Assembly: GCA_015056155.1 (NCBI GenBank)
Contig: SVGU01000005.1
Location: 1-61,973, forward strand
Direction of reading: 5' to 3'
DNA from: Clostridiales bacterium
GTDB taxonomy: Bacteria > Bacillota > Clostridia > Christensenellales > Aristaeellaceae
Length of the DNA: 61,973 bases
A program made the translations under genes and the position numbers. The first letter of the stretch is position 1; every line of letters begins with the position of its first letter. This document shows positions 19,101-24,500 of this stretch, piece after piece. The notes beneath the pieces are model-generated. The model searched no databases and was not told the origin of the DNA. It worked only from the letters and a program-made list of their open reading frames with translations.

Positions 19101-20303
19101 TTCCGCAGTGGGCTCCGCCGTCACTTCGGTAGTGGGTTCCGCAGTGGGCTCAGCCGTCACTTCGGCGGTGGGTTCCGCGGTGGGTATATAAGTAGTAGAA
19201 ACAGGATCAGTTTCTTCCACTTCGGGTTCATCGGAATCGTTCACGGGCGCGTCGTAGCAGGCAGCAACGTGCACATGCTCTTCCAGCGTGCAGCTGTAGT
19301 TCTTCTCGAAGCAGGCGTCGCTGTGCGCGTGGCCTTCCTCGATCGCCGTCACGTTGTAGAGGCAGTGGCTGCTGTGGTTATGCTCCTGGATGTACACCTC
19401 GCCGCAGATGACAAGGTTCGTCTCGGGATCATAGCAGGCAGTCGAATGCTCGTGCAGCAGGTCGCAGGTCACATCGCCGCGGCTGTATTCGTAGCAGCCT
19501 TCGCCGTGCTCGTGCGCACCGTCGCCCTCATTCAGACCGCAAGTCGGTTCTTCGCTCACGGGATAGCAGGCTTCGGTGTGGGCATGCGCGCCCTCGCCTT
19601 CCGCCATGCCGCAGACCTGCTCGGTCTGGACGAGATAGCAGGCGTCCGTGTGCACATGGCCACCAAGGTCGGTCATCGTCGCCTCGGGAATGTCACAGGT
19701 CAGGGTGGTCGTCGTGACACTGCAATCCTCCGTGTGCACATGACCGGCGGATTCCTCCATGCCGCAGACAGCGTCCGCTTCCATATTAATGGCGAAGCAG
19801 GCAGCGTCATGCACGTGACCGGCGGATTCCTCCGTGGTGCAGACCAGCGTTTCGAGCGTCCCGTAGCAGGAATCATTGTGCTGATGCCTGGGGTTGCTCT
19901 TCAGCTGGCAGACCAGCGCACCCGCCTCGTCGTAGCACTCCGCGCTGTGGCTGTGCCAATAAGAGGTAGAAATGCCGCAGCCGATGCTGCCGTCCTCCGC
20001 ACGGCACGCATCCGTGTGCTCATGCGGCTGGAAAGCGCACTGAAGAAGCCGCACCACGGACTCGGAGGGCTCGCGCTCCTCCTGCTCGCAGATCAGCTCC
20101 AGCGTATAGCAGCTATCATCATGGGTGTGCTCGTCAAGGCCGCAGTAGGCCTCAGATTGCATTGTCAGGCCGGGAAGCATCAGGACATAAGAAGTCATGA
20201 TCGCAACGACCAGCGCCATCGCAGTAAATGCGCGCAGCATGCGCATGCGGTGACGGCGGCGTGCCAGGTATTCCTCCGCGCGGAGCAGAATCTCTTCTCT
20301 CAC
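4107..20303 (-). CDS. Giant LPETG-anchored Cna-B adhesin (5,398 residues), probable pilus tip protein
   Basis: Secreted wall- or pilus-linked adhesin. Layout (residues approximate): basic N-terminus and signal anchor 1-50; 13 C-x(n)-HxH-x(3-4)-C repeats at 54-360; PTAEPTAEVTAE stalk at 371-718; four more C/H repeats at 725-815; an adhesin head with several 'TDTLPxxxKL' beta-sandwich modules at 830-2030; a SpaA-like domain at 2040-2160; then 19 Cna-B modules at 2160-5345, each opening with VxKxW-like sequence. Several Cna-B modules carry a long insert, and one also carries a 278-residue Cys/His-rich block (4403-4680). LPETG at 5356-5360, TM and basic tail end the protein. GTG start at 20303 has AAGGGAGG upstream. 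First structural gene after the dedicated signal peptidase. Ligand unknown. The family of giant Cna-B proteins is known; this exact architecture I cannot match. Confidence 0.93.
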   Translation of the reverse strand: MREEILLRAEEYLARRRHRMRMLRAFTAMALVVAIMTSYVLMLPGLTMQSEAYCGLDEHTHDDSCYTLELICEQEEREPSESVVRLLQCAFQPHEHTDACRAEDGSIGCGISTSYWHSHSAECYDEAGALVCQLKSNPRHQHNDSCYGTLETLVCTTEESAGHVHDAACFAINMEADAVCGMEESAGHVHTEDCSVTTTTLTCDIPEATMTDLGGHVHTDACYLVQTEQVCGMAEGEGAHAHTEACYPVSEEPTCGLNEGDGAHEHGEGCYEYSRGDVTCDLLHEHSTACYDPETNLVICGEVYIQEHNHSSHCLYNVTAIEEGHAHSDACFEKNYSCTLEEHVHVAACYDAPVNDSDEPEVEETDPVSTTYIPTAEPTAEVTAEPTAEPTTEVTAEPTAEPTAEVTAEPTAEPTAEVTAEPTAEPTAEVTAEPTVEPTAEVTAEPTAEPTAEVTAEPTAEPTAEVTAEPTIEVTVEPTAEPTAEVTAEPTAEPTAEVTAEPTAEPTTEVTAEPTVEPTAEVTAEPTAEPTTEVTTEPTAEPTAEVTAEPTAEPTAEVTAEPTAEPTAEVTAEPTTEPTAEVTAEPTAEPTAEVTAEPTAEPTAEVTAEPTAEPTAEVTAEPTAEPTAEVTAEPTAVPTAEVTAEPTAEPTTEVTADPTAEPTAEVTAEPTAEVTAEPTAEPTAEVTAEPTAEPTAEVTAEPTAEPTAEVTVEPTAEPTQKPTGGLVQVPSLDVVAPAYSCGLAEHLHDDACYDESGALVCGYENEHEHTLDCQCACGIEEHYHTDACYDEAGEVVCGIEEHRHVIACDLNAESKVTAEEVNNSFAPYIADSKWNTADGVSIKNGTDVIYDPESDSFTTTLQIDFAIPNYVLRGYSYWNGWYWVRVPGQQEFTYLLPSEIKVTDSMIDKPFAITSPDGKTIEGTFYIKKTEDGRLYLDIEFSDDYVRTANAGYSMPGWPINQTPYSQGNISFGCSIGSEAAQDDGSIRIEFTQEDVLEIPPKEIEYPDNETATANIATEKRGSYVREGNKLVYTVLVHSDKGTPSHVKVDDKLIFNGIEVESFGTPVVKSYTSTWNGNSWNKDGNETNVSVVSGGPAEVTSTTASYKQNQGPAGDIKLDMHLPKINDPGDGKRFTYEITYEINLEDVGLDFNGNGTNTVHVKSESGAENKVEASASSNVGIYVDSLSKVGSYDQKTDKIKWTITVNGSYQDINGAVLTDQMFTTISEADLSTIVVKDASGNVLSEGNGFQINTADGKVSSIEFFGTSMEDGKEVNRNKYVVEYYTTPTKSSSEYTETNDVTLKTDDDESKEQGGAYVKRDLRVYKQNTGATNEGTDRIIDWKSGFTVFDAGLTEDLVIKDTISGENHYMSADQVMDLYDSIRYQRWFSEGAGGAMTLTAKDADGNTVTVSAADLAANPSAYADYQFTEFTYTIAKDKLPADYKGQTIEITYQSTADVSGLNGTATYSNGWGVGHSNTGANHTYTQTEIIKVDKLNYWDSNDEANIETTTGIVEWHVNVTQDKTYNYITITDTLPPETKLAYLKFGQYGSTTIALENTEFAENSSTPINLVVNNYDYHEQGVRISGTYTPSTGAIVLKVEPAPGADSGMLDRALFGEGKTFKLRVFAELKDEYMKDLDEGETESIGRITNNVNVATNEGNYGDDEHSYNVTVKGTAKVTKTDGNNQSQDTTVNNQTGELSWRVKVTQNATYDYLEIVDTLPEGVELVNAKIGRYTETTATYDATTADSSGNCTLSFSIGGNDKGLKYSGTYNVNTRVVTIKVQPSDDGQTSDVYGEGKTYEVLYNCKVNDDLMPDTENGEYKVELGKLVNNVTVNTEEGEYDSDSQGQTVTVEKEKPIKETVGKDHKWTPSMNLLSYSVDLNPTAADLDPSKNMLTVTDKLTYVKDPDNYDRQLALIKSSVKLFYADYDANGNPLRDENGKLIKGQQVPYSDWTMSYSSNVYENNWQQSDCTMVLTVPDERALILEYDYRVSMKYVPGWDNELRLTNTVCITGYDEQQESTDWTDKWEEYNAGGIVSTERSLSIVKFDASNHAKLIEGAVFTVYEYSSETNEWFQLANYVTDGNGNLMVQWQQSEEDVQYKENTAYKIVETQPAMGYILDPNAEPIYFYWANATVSTSSLPDKWVATYDPRELVTNPGAVEVDNIRKTTEVAVTKIWDVEDDSLIPDSLTVHLKRYAIPTDVWEAHPEYNHGLSSTIVSVKGDLKTANTSDIVPSFSVLCYAGSTVSFDLKINSQFTEYGWGNSAPVFRNMPDSSTITHTRDGNYVTWHYEMEITESVNLDGIFQSGWDGSLFGSGWNYDIPVFSNVTVTANTGEGTLDDGDFSADLDPYRDRNYTNTMTLTEAGNWAGLWENLDLIGTDANGNEVHYKYYVVEDVPNGFASTITGGSSDISGSFEAVNTYDESRTETTDVKVIKLWQDANGDVIDPLLDSVEVRLYQKDELTGREIVYPYKGFPTTVLNAATDWTFYFRDLPYGTWDKDGNVTSLYSYRIEEVTKDPSFITQIVAVNAAGVEVLNEELIDATVTVINSERHKVSVTVYKEFESTEGHDHTNCEVTVQLDRYVLTQDGYILDTTHTPVTQVLSAANQWAYTWENLDDADAEGNGYQYRVTETLVNGVPVAESGYIPVYSTTDGSIPNDGEMTITNELPSEMKVTKEWTDLEGNPVGAPAGANVTLELWRTTVQQISPLDTEDRAYDPTVDPGTSVDELVTTFTLNAGCNWEQIFKALPAASLSGEAYHYYVKEIAVEGYTTEYIGNYTSNEGEIIVRNMRDETEITYIKINKIWTDAQNKPVEPKGYTEAYFKLYKDGTDITATLNSETNGVTPVDGYIPVTKDAGWALTINGLDAEGTYKIVEFLKNNGQYTLVESAAYAPQEGPAGTSFNVTNRLTEITIEKVWKDVNGNTLTMPNDRTVTMELYCRKVDGTEIKLFDVVLPVQQADGSYQWKKTVEDLTAGKADAPVTYFFKEQVPEGFDVSYSNSTDGVRFDGKNEGTITVTNTQQEVSFSLVKVWKDKSGNVMETAPTGVSIAFNLMRVGTGVLNNEDGSVTYIDEVIDTIYLPSENGWQGSFKNLPRTDLNGKAYEYYIQENSSNGMNDYVVTYDPAGSGGNRTSNLQDQQVVTVTNQLQQKEIKLNIMKRWSRGSDAKDVTINLYRYILTEDGQKIVDPTYVTALTFKVDDTATYQTVGNLPDYGAFQKDGQNYEGDFHYFVEEQNISEDYTVTYSNDDGTTTVVNPQDASLDHDGNLRVINHERAKLNVQKAWNTENRKDSISFDLYRKEIPASAIDVGTGETEFVDVTFRVVVMNQYTGSDGQTVSEEALLSSVTKTFRKGAQVKWNAVWSTDWTWHPTSNQPPQSVVYKTNGGLTIPITFDTGADNDTASPYEYTFDVGYMADSGTVTWTTNNWYQNGGSDNGRWAHSFVVDGIAESSTYSLRATSREIGDPPVKIGTFTLNGGSNAMQTATMEIEGVTYTYEIHDGDWSMLFYDLPVWSEDEESAFVYYVEELTDEYLVSYTNNGGIQSGTITITNSDKETEVAEVTVTKAYAEGSPSTPAVDVELYRSVTDGNNTYIERVGSATLSADNSWTYKWTDLLKGGTITQEGTPITGTYTYFVQEVVPTGFTAVYSTTDGVVGFTEVSTGDGKVLSGTVNITNVPKTGLTVKKVWDTTPADEIEFALKRTETVVGDTSNMETVTITFQMVIDYEWEEESTGIWYPDRMTLATHTETFLKGATVDWKPTWTNTNDDWHPTSGVITYNGNPIAFKPAVNNVDEYAFTFHLGQVNESGTVIWAMDNWFWDDPDAGYNWEHAFNKNAGNTLNTYKLNADNNWQMTFYDLPAESTDGLYTYGYEVEELTSDYAIKYNYETQTNEVSKEIEGTITITNSEKPPETTFVRAEKKWVTTESTPPEVTVRLYRRITETQLDADGEEVEVTLEELASNSEVKLNDANGWDHSWNNLLCEGTITKDGKTVTGRYAFRIEEIVPDGYEVSYSRQDGKVPNAGTVVITNTEVTEIGVEKEWVNQDASTAPEVEFELIQKATPVDGILNDPNYPMVDVKLQITNAGPDEWQAEFFSTRLTAKREAEITWNLWYTSNWGAPGEGDNNGGYLLAPDGKQYEIDANGRSYTIKFPASASGTYFWVTGGWFPDDSFNGASDAHATWNSSTSVAEPSLNTKETTWGTYKLNAENGWRQDIGSLPKKDADGLYTFSYYVKETNPLDGFAIQYGNNGGIITGDITITNIRHLAHINVVKQYADGSSTTPAVDVDLVRSVTQNGVTLEETVDTINLSASNNWRHTWGDLPQSGSITADGVTVGGEYTYYVREKAPLGFSVAYSPNEDGSAPLNGTVFITNTEQSQLKVEKVWGDGAEEQEIQFKLWRRRTENTNPATCPECGQQVGTETAHAAKCGTAGHYTCDGDTHTVCTYCGNGFVCEGGHGSGVCTAPTCPSCGSDVSSTDEHKASCGNENHYTCDSYDHTMRDCGHYKCSGDSLDHSWCSFCNQWSCNGSNHGNGVCNGSGVIKCPNCNNVVNNANDHVGACGVSGHYTCWGGNHGAAQCGTAGHYACDGKDHWNADCGISGHYKCDGKDHNSWCYVCNKTRTCDGEHGEGICNAIRCAECNEKVDDVNAHKGACGHYTCASGYNAAEHTTCSICGRYICNGKTHGQGSCDAAEFVDITFGIFNGNPNWNPVTEANLAKRFGPVSVEVGSTITWTASYSAGWYPDVNAATLEYPGGSVKLSLIGTNPATYQLEITVEEAGEVKWILGNTYNDGTWTSTFGSSTYSLTSASRSVDSLRLTGVSRASEVVDTTGATDMGTFTLNSANDWEYIFYELPQYSTDGKYVYEYFVQEITEGYDVSYTNNAGITEGEITITNSKHVPTTIDVPVTKLWVDESGNAYLLLKDTERYFKVFNGTEDYTASVTSLVGAELAGEYIKLITEAGANSASFTIEDLPIGGTYTIREYMLVGEAYVEVADYVTEGENNSFTITNKLTDITVNKTWAPLSDGSTSYARPDVTFELWRTYAGGTDEMVEAKVMKAPSTVLTWDMLPLTVDGTTPYQYYVKELLPAGFTAANAGSVDVAQGAAGSITNTPTELKVEKEWQTLDGDAITRTEGTVYYKIMRQKVTVSNGTETLVGDPEAYTASAIALTAEKNWQATHTLLPLYWKDDSNNTSGEYRYFVVETDANGNEVHAQYSNTNVDVSTLQTITIINTETEITVKKIWSVNGGMLPETLPEITLQLRYTYTQGTLADSDPIVETIKLTADTEGVTVTSDAEGNVFWTYTWDELVTHDLVEGIAKPRYYYVVESETPADFRQSGTDINNFGITGNTTDNPIQITNELIAYELPETGGIGTTPYTLCGMLLLVGAAVLMYKDLQRKKQWGEGRES
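6264..7097 (-). other. Cys/His-rich block inside a Cna-B module of the giant adhesin
   Basis: Residues 4403-4680 of the giant protein contain 38 Cys and about 22 His. Recurring pieces are CPxC or CxxC pairs, 'GHYxCDGKDH', 'SWCxxCN' and 'CNGxxHGxG(V/I/S)C'. The block interrupts the 15th Cna-B module between its first strands ('FKLWRRRTEN') and its inserted beta domain. The spacing looks like tandem zinc-ribbon-like metal sites. It is unexpected in an exported adhesin whose other domains are nearly Cys-free. Confidence 0.75.
18148..19190 (-). repeat. 36-bp tandem repeat encoding the PTAEPTAEVTAE stalk
   Basis: About 29 imperfect copies of a 36-bp unit encode alternating AEPTAEPTAEVT. Synonymous third-base changes scatter between copies and a few units are shortened, as expected for an array that expands and contracts. 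It separates the N-terminal Cys/His repeats from a second Cys/His group and the adhesin head. Confidence 0.93.
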
Positions 20304-20358
20304 TGTGCTTCAAGCCTCCCTTCTTCTTGTATCTTCATGGTATGTATGTCTGTTTCTG

Positions 20359-20934
20359 TCAGTTGATCAGGCCAAATTTGTTCAGTGGCCAGACCCTGAG
20401 GAAGATTTTTCCGATCACCTGCTCGTCCGAAACGGAGCCGATGATCTGATCCCGGCTGTCCGCCGAGGTCGACCGGTGGTCGCCCAGCACGAACAGCTTC
20501 CCGTCCGGGACCTGGTATGGCAGCTTGATGTTGCAGTTGCCGAATGCCTTGTCCGTCAGATATGGCTCGTCAAGCAATTCGCCGTTGATGTAGACGTTTC
20601 CGCCCGAGTCGATGTTGACCCATTCGCCCGAGAAGGCGATGACCCGCTTGACCAGCACCTTGTTGCTGTAATAGAACGCGATAATGTCTCCCCGGTCGAA
20701 ATCGTGGCCTTTTATCACTGCCGCGATATCCCCGTCGCCGATCACCGGCGTCATGGAGGATCCGGATATATGGAGGATCGGCATGACCAGCGTTGCGATC
20801 AGGATCGCCACGGCCGCAACGACCAGCAGCGAGTAGATCGTACTCTTGAGCGCCTTGCCGTAATTGCTTGCGTGCCTTGCGGCGCGCAGCGTACTTTCCA
20901 GCTGTTCGACGGACGGCTTTTCGCCGTTCCTCAT
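20359..20934 (-). CDS. Signal peptidase I of the pilus locus
   Basis: 191 residues. Membrane serine protease that removes signal peptides. One N-terminal TM at about 30-53, catalytic Ser in 'ISGSSMTPVIGDGD', general-base Lys in 'VLVKRVIAFSGE', and the conserved C-terminal box 'FVLGDHRSTSADSRD'. ATG at 20934 has AAGGAGGA upstream and overlaps the previous stop by 4 bases (ATGA). It lies 55 bases before the giant adhesin start. Gram-positive pilus operons often contain a SipA-like signal peptidase needed for pilus assembly, so it probably serves these pilins; catalytic residues are intact. A second, general enzyme is encoded at 50926. Confidence 0.93.
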   Translation of the reverse strand: MRNGEKPSVEQLESTLRAARHASNYGKALKSTIYSLLVVAAVAILIATLVMPILHISGSSMTPVIGDGDIAAVIKGHDFDRGDIIAFYYSNKVLVKRVIAFSGEWVNIDSGGNVYINGELLDEPYLTDKAFGNCNIKLPYQVPDGKLFVLGDHRSTSADSRDQIIGSVSDEQVIGKIFLRVWPLNKFGLIN

Positions 20935-21254
20935 TCCGTATCCTCCTTTCCGCCCCCGTGGTCACGGGCAGGCTGTCCTGCCTCCTGTGCCGCGCGGGCA
21001 AGCATTTCCCTGCATTCCTGTTCGCAGTTTTCCCGATAGAGGTCGATGGCCTTCTGCGCCGCTTCGAACACGCCGCTGAGCTTCAGCGCCGCCTCGGCAA
21101 TGGAGCCGCTCTGCTCCATATGAAGCCGCCGCTGCGCAAGCTCCGCCTCCGCCTTCTCAAGCCGCTCCTTCAGCGCCAGGTTCTCCCGGCCCTGTTCGAT
21201 CAGCAGCTCCAGCAGATCGGTCTTGCTCAGCTTCCGCAGATCCTTTCCAGCCAT
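20931..21254 (-). CDS. Small coiled-coil protein, first gene of the pilus operon
   Basis: 107 residues, no signal peptide or TM. Begins 'MAGKDLRKLSKTDLLELLIEQ', followed by a heptad-rich coiled coil at about 18-85 and a polar Gly/Glu tail. Start at 21254 was chosen over the in-frame ATG at 21299 because GGAGG stands 5 bases before it. Overlaps the signal peptidase start by 4 bases. Proteins with this opening recur, as I remember it, beside Cna-B/sortase loci in Clostridia, sometimes labelled 'DNA repair protein' without support. A cytoplasmic scaffold or regulator for pilus assembly is possible; function unknown. Confidence 0.8.
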   Translation of the reverse strand: MAGKDLRKLSKTDLLELLIEQGRENLALKERLEKAEAELAQRRLHMEQSGSIAEAALKLSGVFEAAQKAIDLYRENCEQECREMLARAAQEAGQPARDHGGGKEDTE

Positions 21255-21317
21255 TTCGTCCTCCGTCACACAATAATCACACGTTTGTGAATAGTGCATA
21301 GAAATCCATGCTCAGAT

Positions 21318-21346
21318 ATTATGCCACTAACTGCCAATATTGTCAA
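21318..21346 (-). promoter_or_regulatory. Sigma-A promoter of the pilus operon
   Basis: Minus strand: TTGACA (21346-21341), 17-base spacer, CATAAT (21323-21318). It predicts a start near 21310 and a leader of about 55 bases before the coiled-coil gene. No other convincing promoter was seen until the window edge, so the whole 21-kb set may be one transcript. Confidence 0.8.
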
Positions 21347-21496
21347 TGGAAAAACCGGGGAAAATCAAGGAATCCAGGACTTTTTGTGTATTTGACACCA
21401 GTATTTCACGTTCGAAAACGTTCTCTGTTTTCCTGCAACCCCAATGTAACAGACTTCCGCTCGCTCTGACAGACTTTCGGTCTGTTTTTACGCAAA

Positions 21497-21525
21497 GGAG
21501 GCAGTGGTATGAAACCACTGCCTCC
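21497..21525 (-). terminator. Terminator hairpin after the MucBP/SH3 gene
   Basis: Perfect 12-bp stem (GGAGGCAGTGGT with ACCACTGCCTCC) around a 5-base loop, 21 bases past the stop at 21547. On the minus strand only a short TTT follows. A second small stem, CAGAC-TTTCG-GTCTG then TTTTT, points the other way at about 21469-21488. Confidence 0.65.
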
Positions 21526-21546
21526 GATTGGTGTCAATCAATTGTC

Positions 21547-24500
21547 TTATTCGGTCCGGTCTGCGTCCTGCTTCCGCTGCTCTGCCAGCGCCTGCTGGTA
21601 GGCAGTCCGCCTGCCGACACGTTGCTGGGAAGCCTGCTGGGACTGGTCGCCCGCCGGTGCCGCGTCCGCCCGTCTCGCATACGGACGTTCGGTCTGTACT
21701 GCATTCTCGCGGGGTTCAGAAGCCTGCTGCTGCGGGAATACGGGCAGATACGCGCTCTGCTGCTGGTAATCCGCGCCCCGGTAGGGCTGCTGCTGGGGCT
21801 GCTGGGCATACATGCCGGTGCGGCTCTGGCCGGTCGGCGCAGACGCGTACGGACGGCTGCCCGCGGCGCTTCTGGCTGCCTGGGCGCGGCGCTGGGCCGC
21901 ACGCATGGCGATCCTGCGGCGCTTGCGCTGATGCTGCACGAACACGACCGCACCGCCGCCTGCCACGATCAGCAGCGCCAGCACGATGATCCACACGATG
22001 CCGGAGCTGCCGCCGGAGGGCTGCGCGGTCGGATAGATCACCTGCTCCGTCGGGACGGGCAGATCCAGACCGGAGGAAGATTCCTCCATGCCGGTGCCGC
22101 CGCTGGACACGAGGCCGCCGGTGGGCACGGGGGTGCTCAGATTGCCCGGCAGGATCGGCTCCAGGGTGGGCGTAGCCGTGGGAACAATGTTGGGGATGGG
22201 CGTCACGGGCGACACGAAGTCCTCGAACTCGAAGGCGAAATCGTCATCGCTGCCGACGAGCTGATCCTCCACCGTGGGCAGGCCGCCGATACCGGACACG
22301 CCGTCGTCATCGTCATCCTGCTGATCGCGGCTGTTGTTGACCAGCCCCTGCCGGTACAGATCGCTGCCGTAGAACTCGGAGAACTCGCGGATCGTCATCT
22401 GGTGGAAGTAATCGCCGTGGACATAGCCGCGCTGGCCGCTGTAATCCACCTGATACCACGTCGCGCCCTCGGCGTAGGTCGTGTTCAGGATCAGGCACAG
22501 GGCATAGCGCTTCAATTCGCCGATGCGGCGGGCATTTTTCGACGCGCCGTCGCGGAAATTGACGGACGAGGCGTCCACATAGCCGTAGCTGGACAGCCCC
22601 TGATCGTCGTAGGGCCGGTTGGTGGTCGCCAGCGTCGGGGTGGGCGTGGCGAACAGGCTGTCGAGGTAGGCGTCCTCCTCGGCGATGGTCATCAGGCGGA
22701 TCAGATCCTCCCGGATGTAGCCCCACTCGCCGTCGACGGCCACGCTGTGCCACGTCCGTCCGCCGGACCAGGTCTGACCGGCAATGTAGACGACCGTGCC
22801 GTAACGCAGGTTGTCGATGATGCGGCTCTGCTCGCTGGGCATCTGCCGGAAGGGCACGTAATCCGTGACCGTGTAGGCATAACCCTGCTGCTGGATGGGT
22901 TCGGGGGTGTTGGTGACCAGCTGCGTGGGGGCGGGCGTGGCGTTCTGCTGCTCCCAGATGCGGATGAGCTGAGCGGCCTCCCGCTCAGTGATGCTCTGCA
23001 GCACACGCGTCTCCACATAGCCGGACTGACCGTTCAGCGTCTGCACGGCGCTCCAGGTCTTGCCGGTATAGGCGTTGAGCACCTGGCCCTTGACCAGCAG
23101 GACGTCCCCTGCGGAGAGGTACTGGATGGTAAGGTCGGACGTGCCGGTGCCGGTGCGCAGGGGCGCAGTGCCGGTGACCAGCGCATAGCCGTTATAGGCC
23201 GTCGGCGCGGGCGTGATCGCCTCGACGAACACCTCCGTGGGCGTGGGAGACGGAACGGGCGTGGGCGTCGGCACAGGCGTCGCGGTGGGGACGGGCGTTG
23301 CGCCCACGGACTGGGCGTACACGTCGCTGGCCTTCTGCGTCAGCAGGTCGATGTACTTGGCCTGCATGTAGCCGTCGCGGCCGTCGATGAGCACGTGAGC
23401 CCACAACTCTCCCCGCGTGTTGTAGTCGGAGCTGACCATGTACACGCTGCTGCCCTTCTTCGCGCGGAAGATGACGGTCTTGTTGCCGCCGCTGGTGCTG
23501 GGCTCGGTGCGGAAGGCCACGTCCACGCCGCTGACCAGGCCGTAGCGGCCGATCTTCTGCCCGGCAGGGATGCCGGCCGGGTCCTTCTGCAGGGACAGGG
23601 TGAAGAGCACGGTCGACACGGAGGGCGTGCCGTCCTTCGCCACCTGCACCTTCACCGCATCGGCCGACGCAGCGTCATAGCCCTGCGGCACAAGCGCCTC
23701 GTCGGGATACAGGGTGTAGGTCTGGCCGCCGGTCAGCTCATACTGATACGGTCCGGAAATGATCCGGCCGAGGCTGTCGATGTACTGCACGCTGACGACC
23801 GCCGTCTTCGGCGCCGTCTGCACAGGCGCGTACCAGAAGCCCACGTCCTCCGCCGCACGGTCGAGGGAGCCGTCCGTCCCGACCGTCAGGGTGAAGCTCG
23901 CCTCGGAGGCCAGCTCGTATCCGGAGGGAAGGTCGGCAGGCTGCGCCGTGATGCGGTGCGTGCCTGCGGTCAGCTGCAGCGTCTGAACGGAGGCGATCTG
24001 CTTGCCCATGGTGTCATAGTAGTACACCCGGACGTCAAAGGAAGAAGGCGTCTGCCGGACCTGAGCGAAGTAGAAATTCACGTAATCCTGGTTGGCTTTG
24101 CCGGAGGTGACGGTCACGGTCGCCGTTTCCGCCGTACCGGGGAACAGTTCATACCCTGCGGGCACATGGGCTGCCTCGGGACGGATGGTGTGCACGCCGT
24201 TGTCCAGCGACAGGACCGAATCGGCCGCGATGGCCTTTCCGCGTGAATCGAGATAGCGCACGGTCACGCTGGCCTTCTGCACAGGCGTTTCGGGCGCAAA
24301 GACCTCCTCCTGCACCGGGCGGTACCAGAAGGACACCTCGTCCCCGGAGGGGGTGTACGTGCCGTCCGCGCGGACCGTCACGTCGATGACCGCCTCGGAG
24401 ATCAGCTCGTACCCCCTGGGAAGATCGGACGGCACCGCCTCGAGCCGGTGCGTGCCCTCCGGCAGCGTCACCGTCTGGCGGGAGGCGATCTCGTTCCCCA

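Noticed and set aside
18148-19190. Evenly spaced repeats that could suggest a CRISPR array
   Set aside because: There are no unique spacers; the array is continuous and in frame, encoding PTAE repeats. No cas genes are nearby.
18148-19191. Open frame of 'VGSAVGSAVTSA' repeats opposite the stalk
   Set aside because: It is the reverse complement of the 36-bp PTAE repeat; the flanking Cys/His and LPETG context belongs to the minus-strand gene.
21402-21425. Possible LexA operator, GTTCGAAAACGTTC
   Set aside because: The GTTC elements are direct and not inverted as in GAAC-N4-GTTC, so it does not fit the Gram-positive SOS box.
21327-21518. 63-codon minus-strand frame upstream of the pilus operon
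   Set aside because: It overlaps the operon promoter and the terminator hairpin, lacks a ribosome site and has no recognisable features.
21340-24246. 968-codon plus-strand frame, and the 690-codon frame at 24448-26520
   Set aside because: Antisense shadows of the MucBP/SH3 gene with His/Arg/Gly/Leu-rich low-complexity translation.
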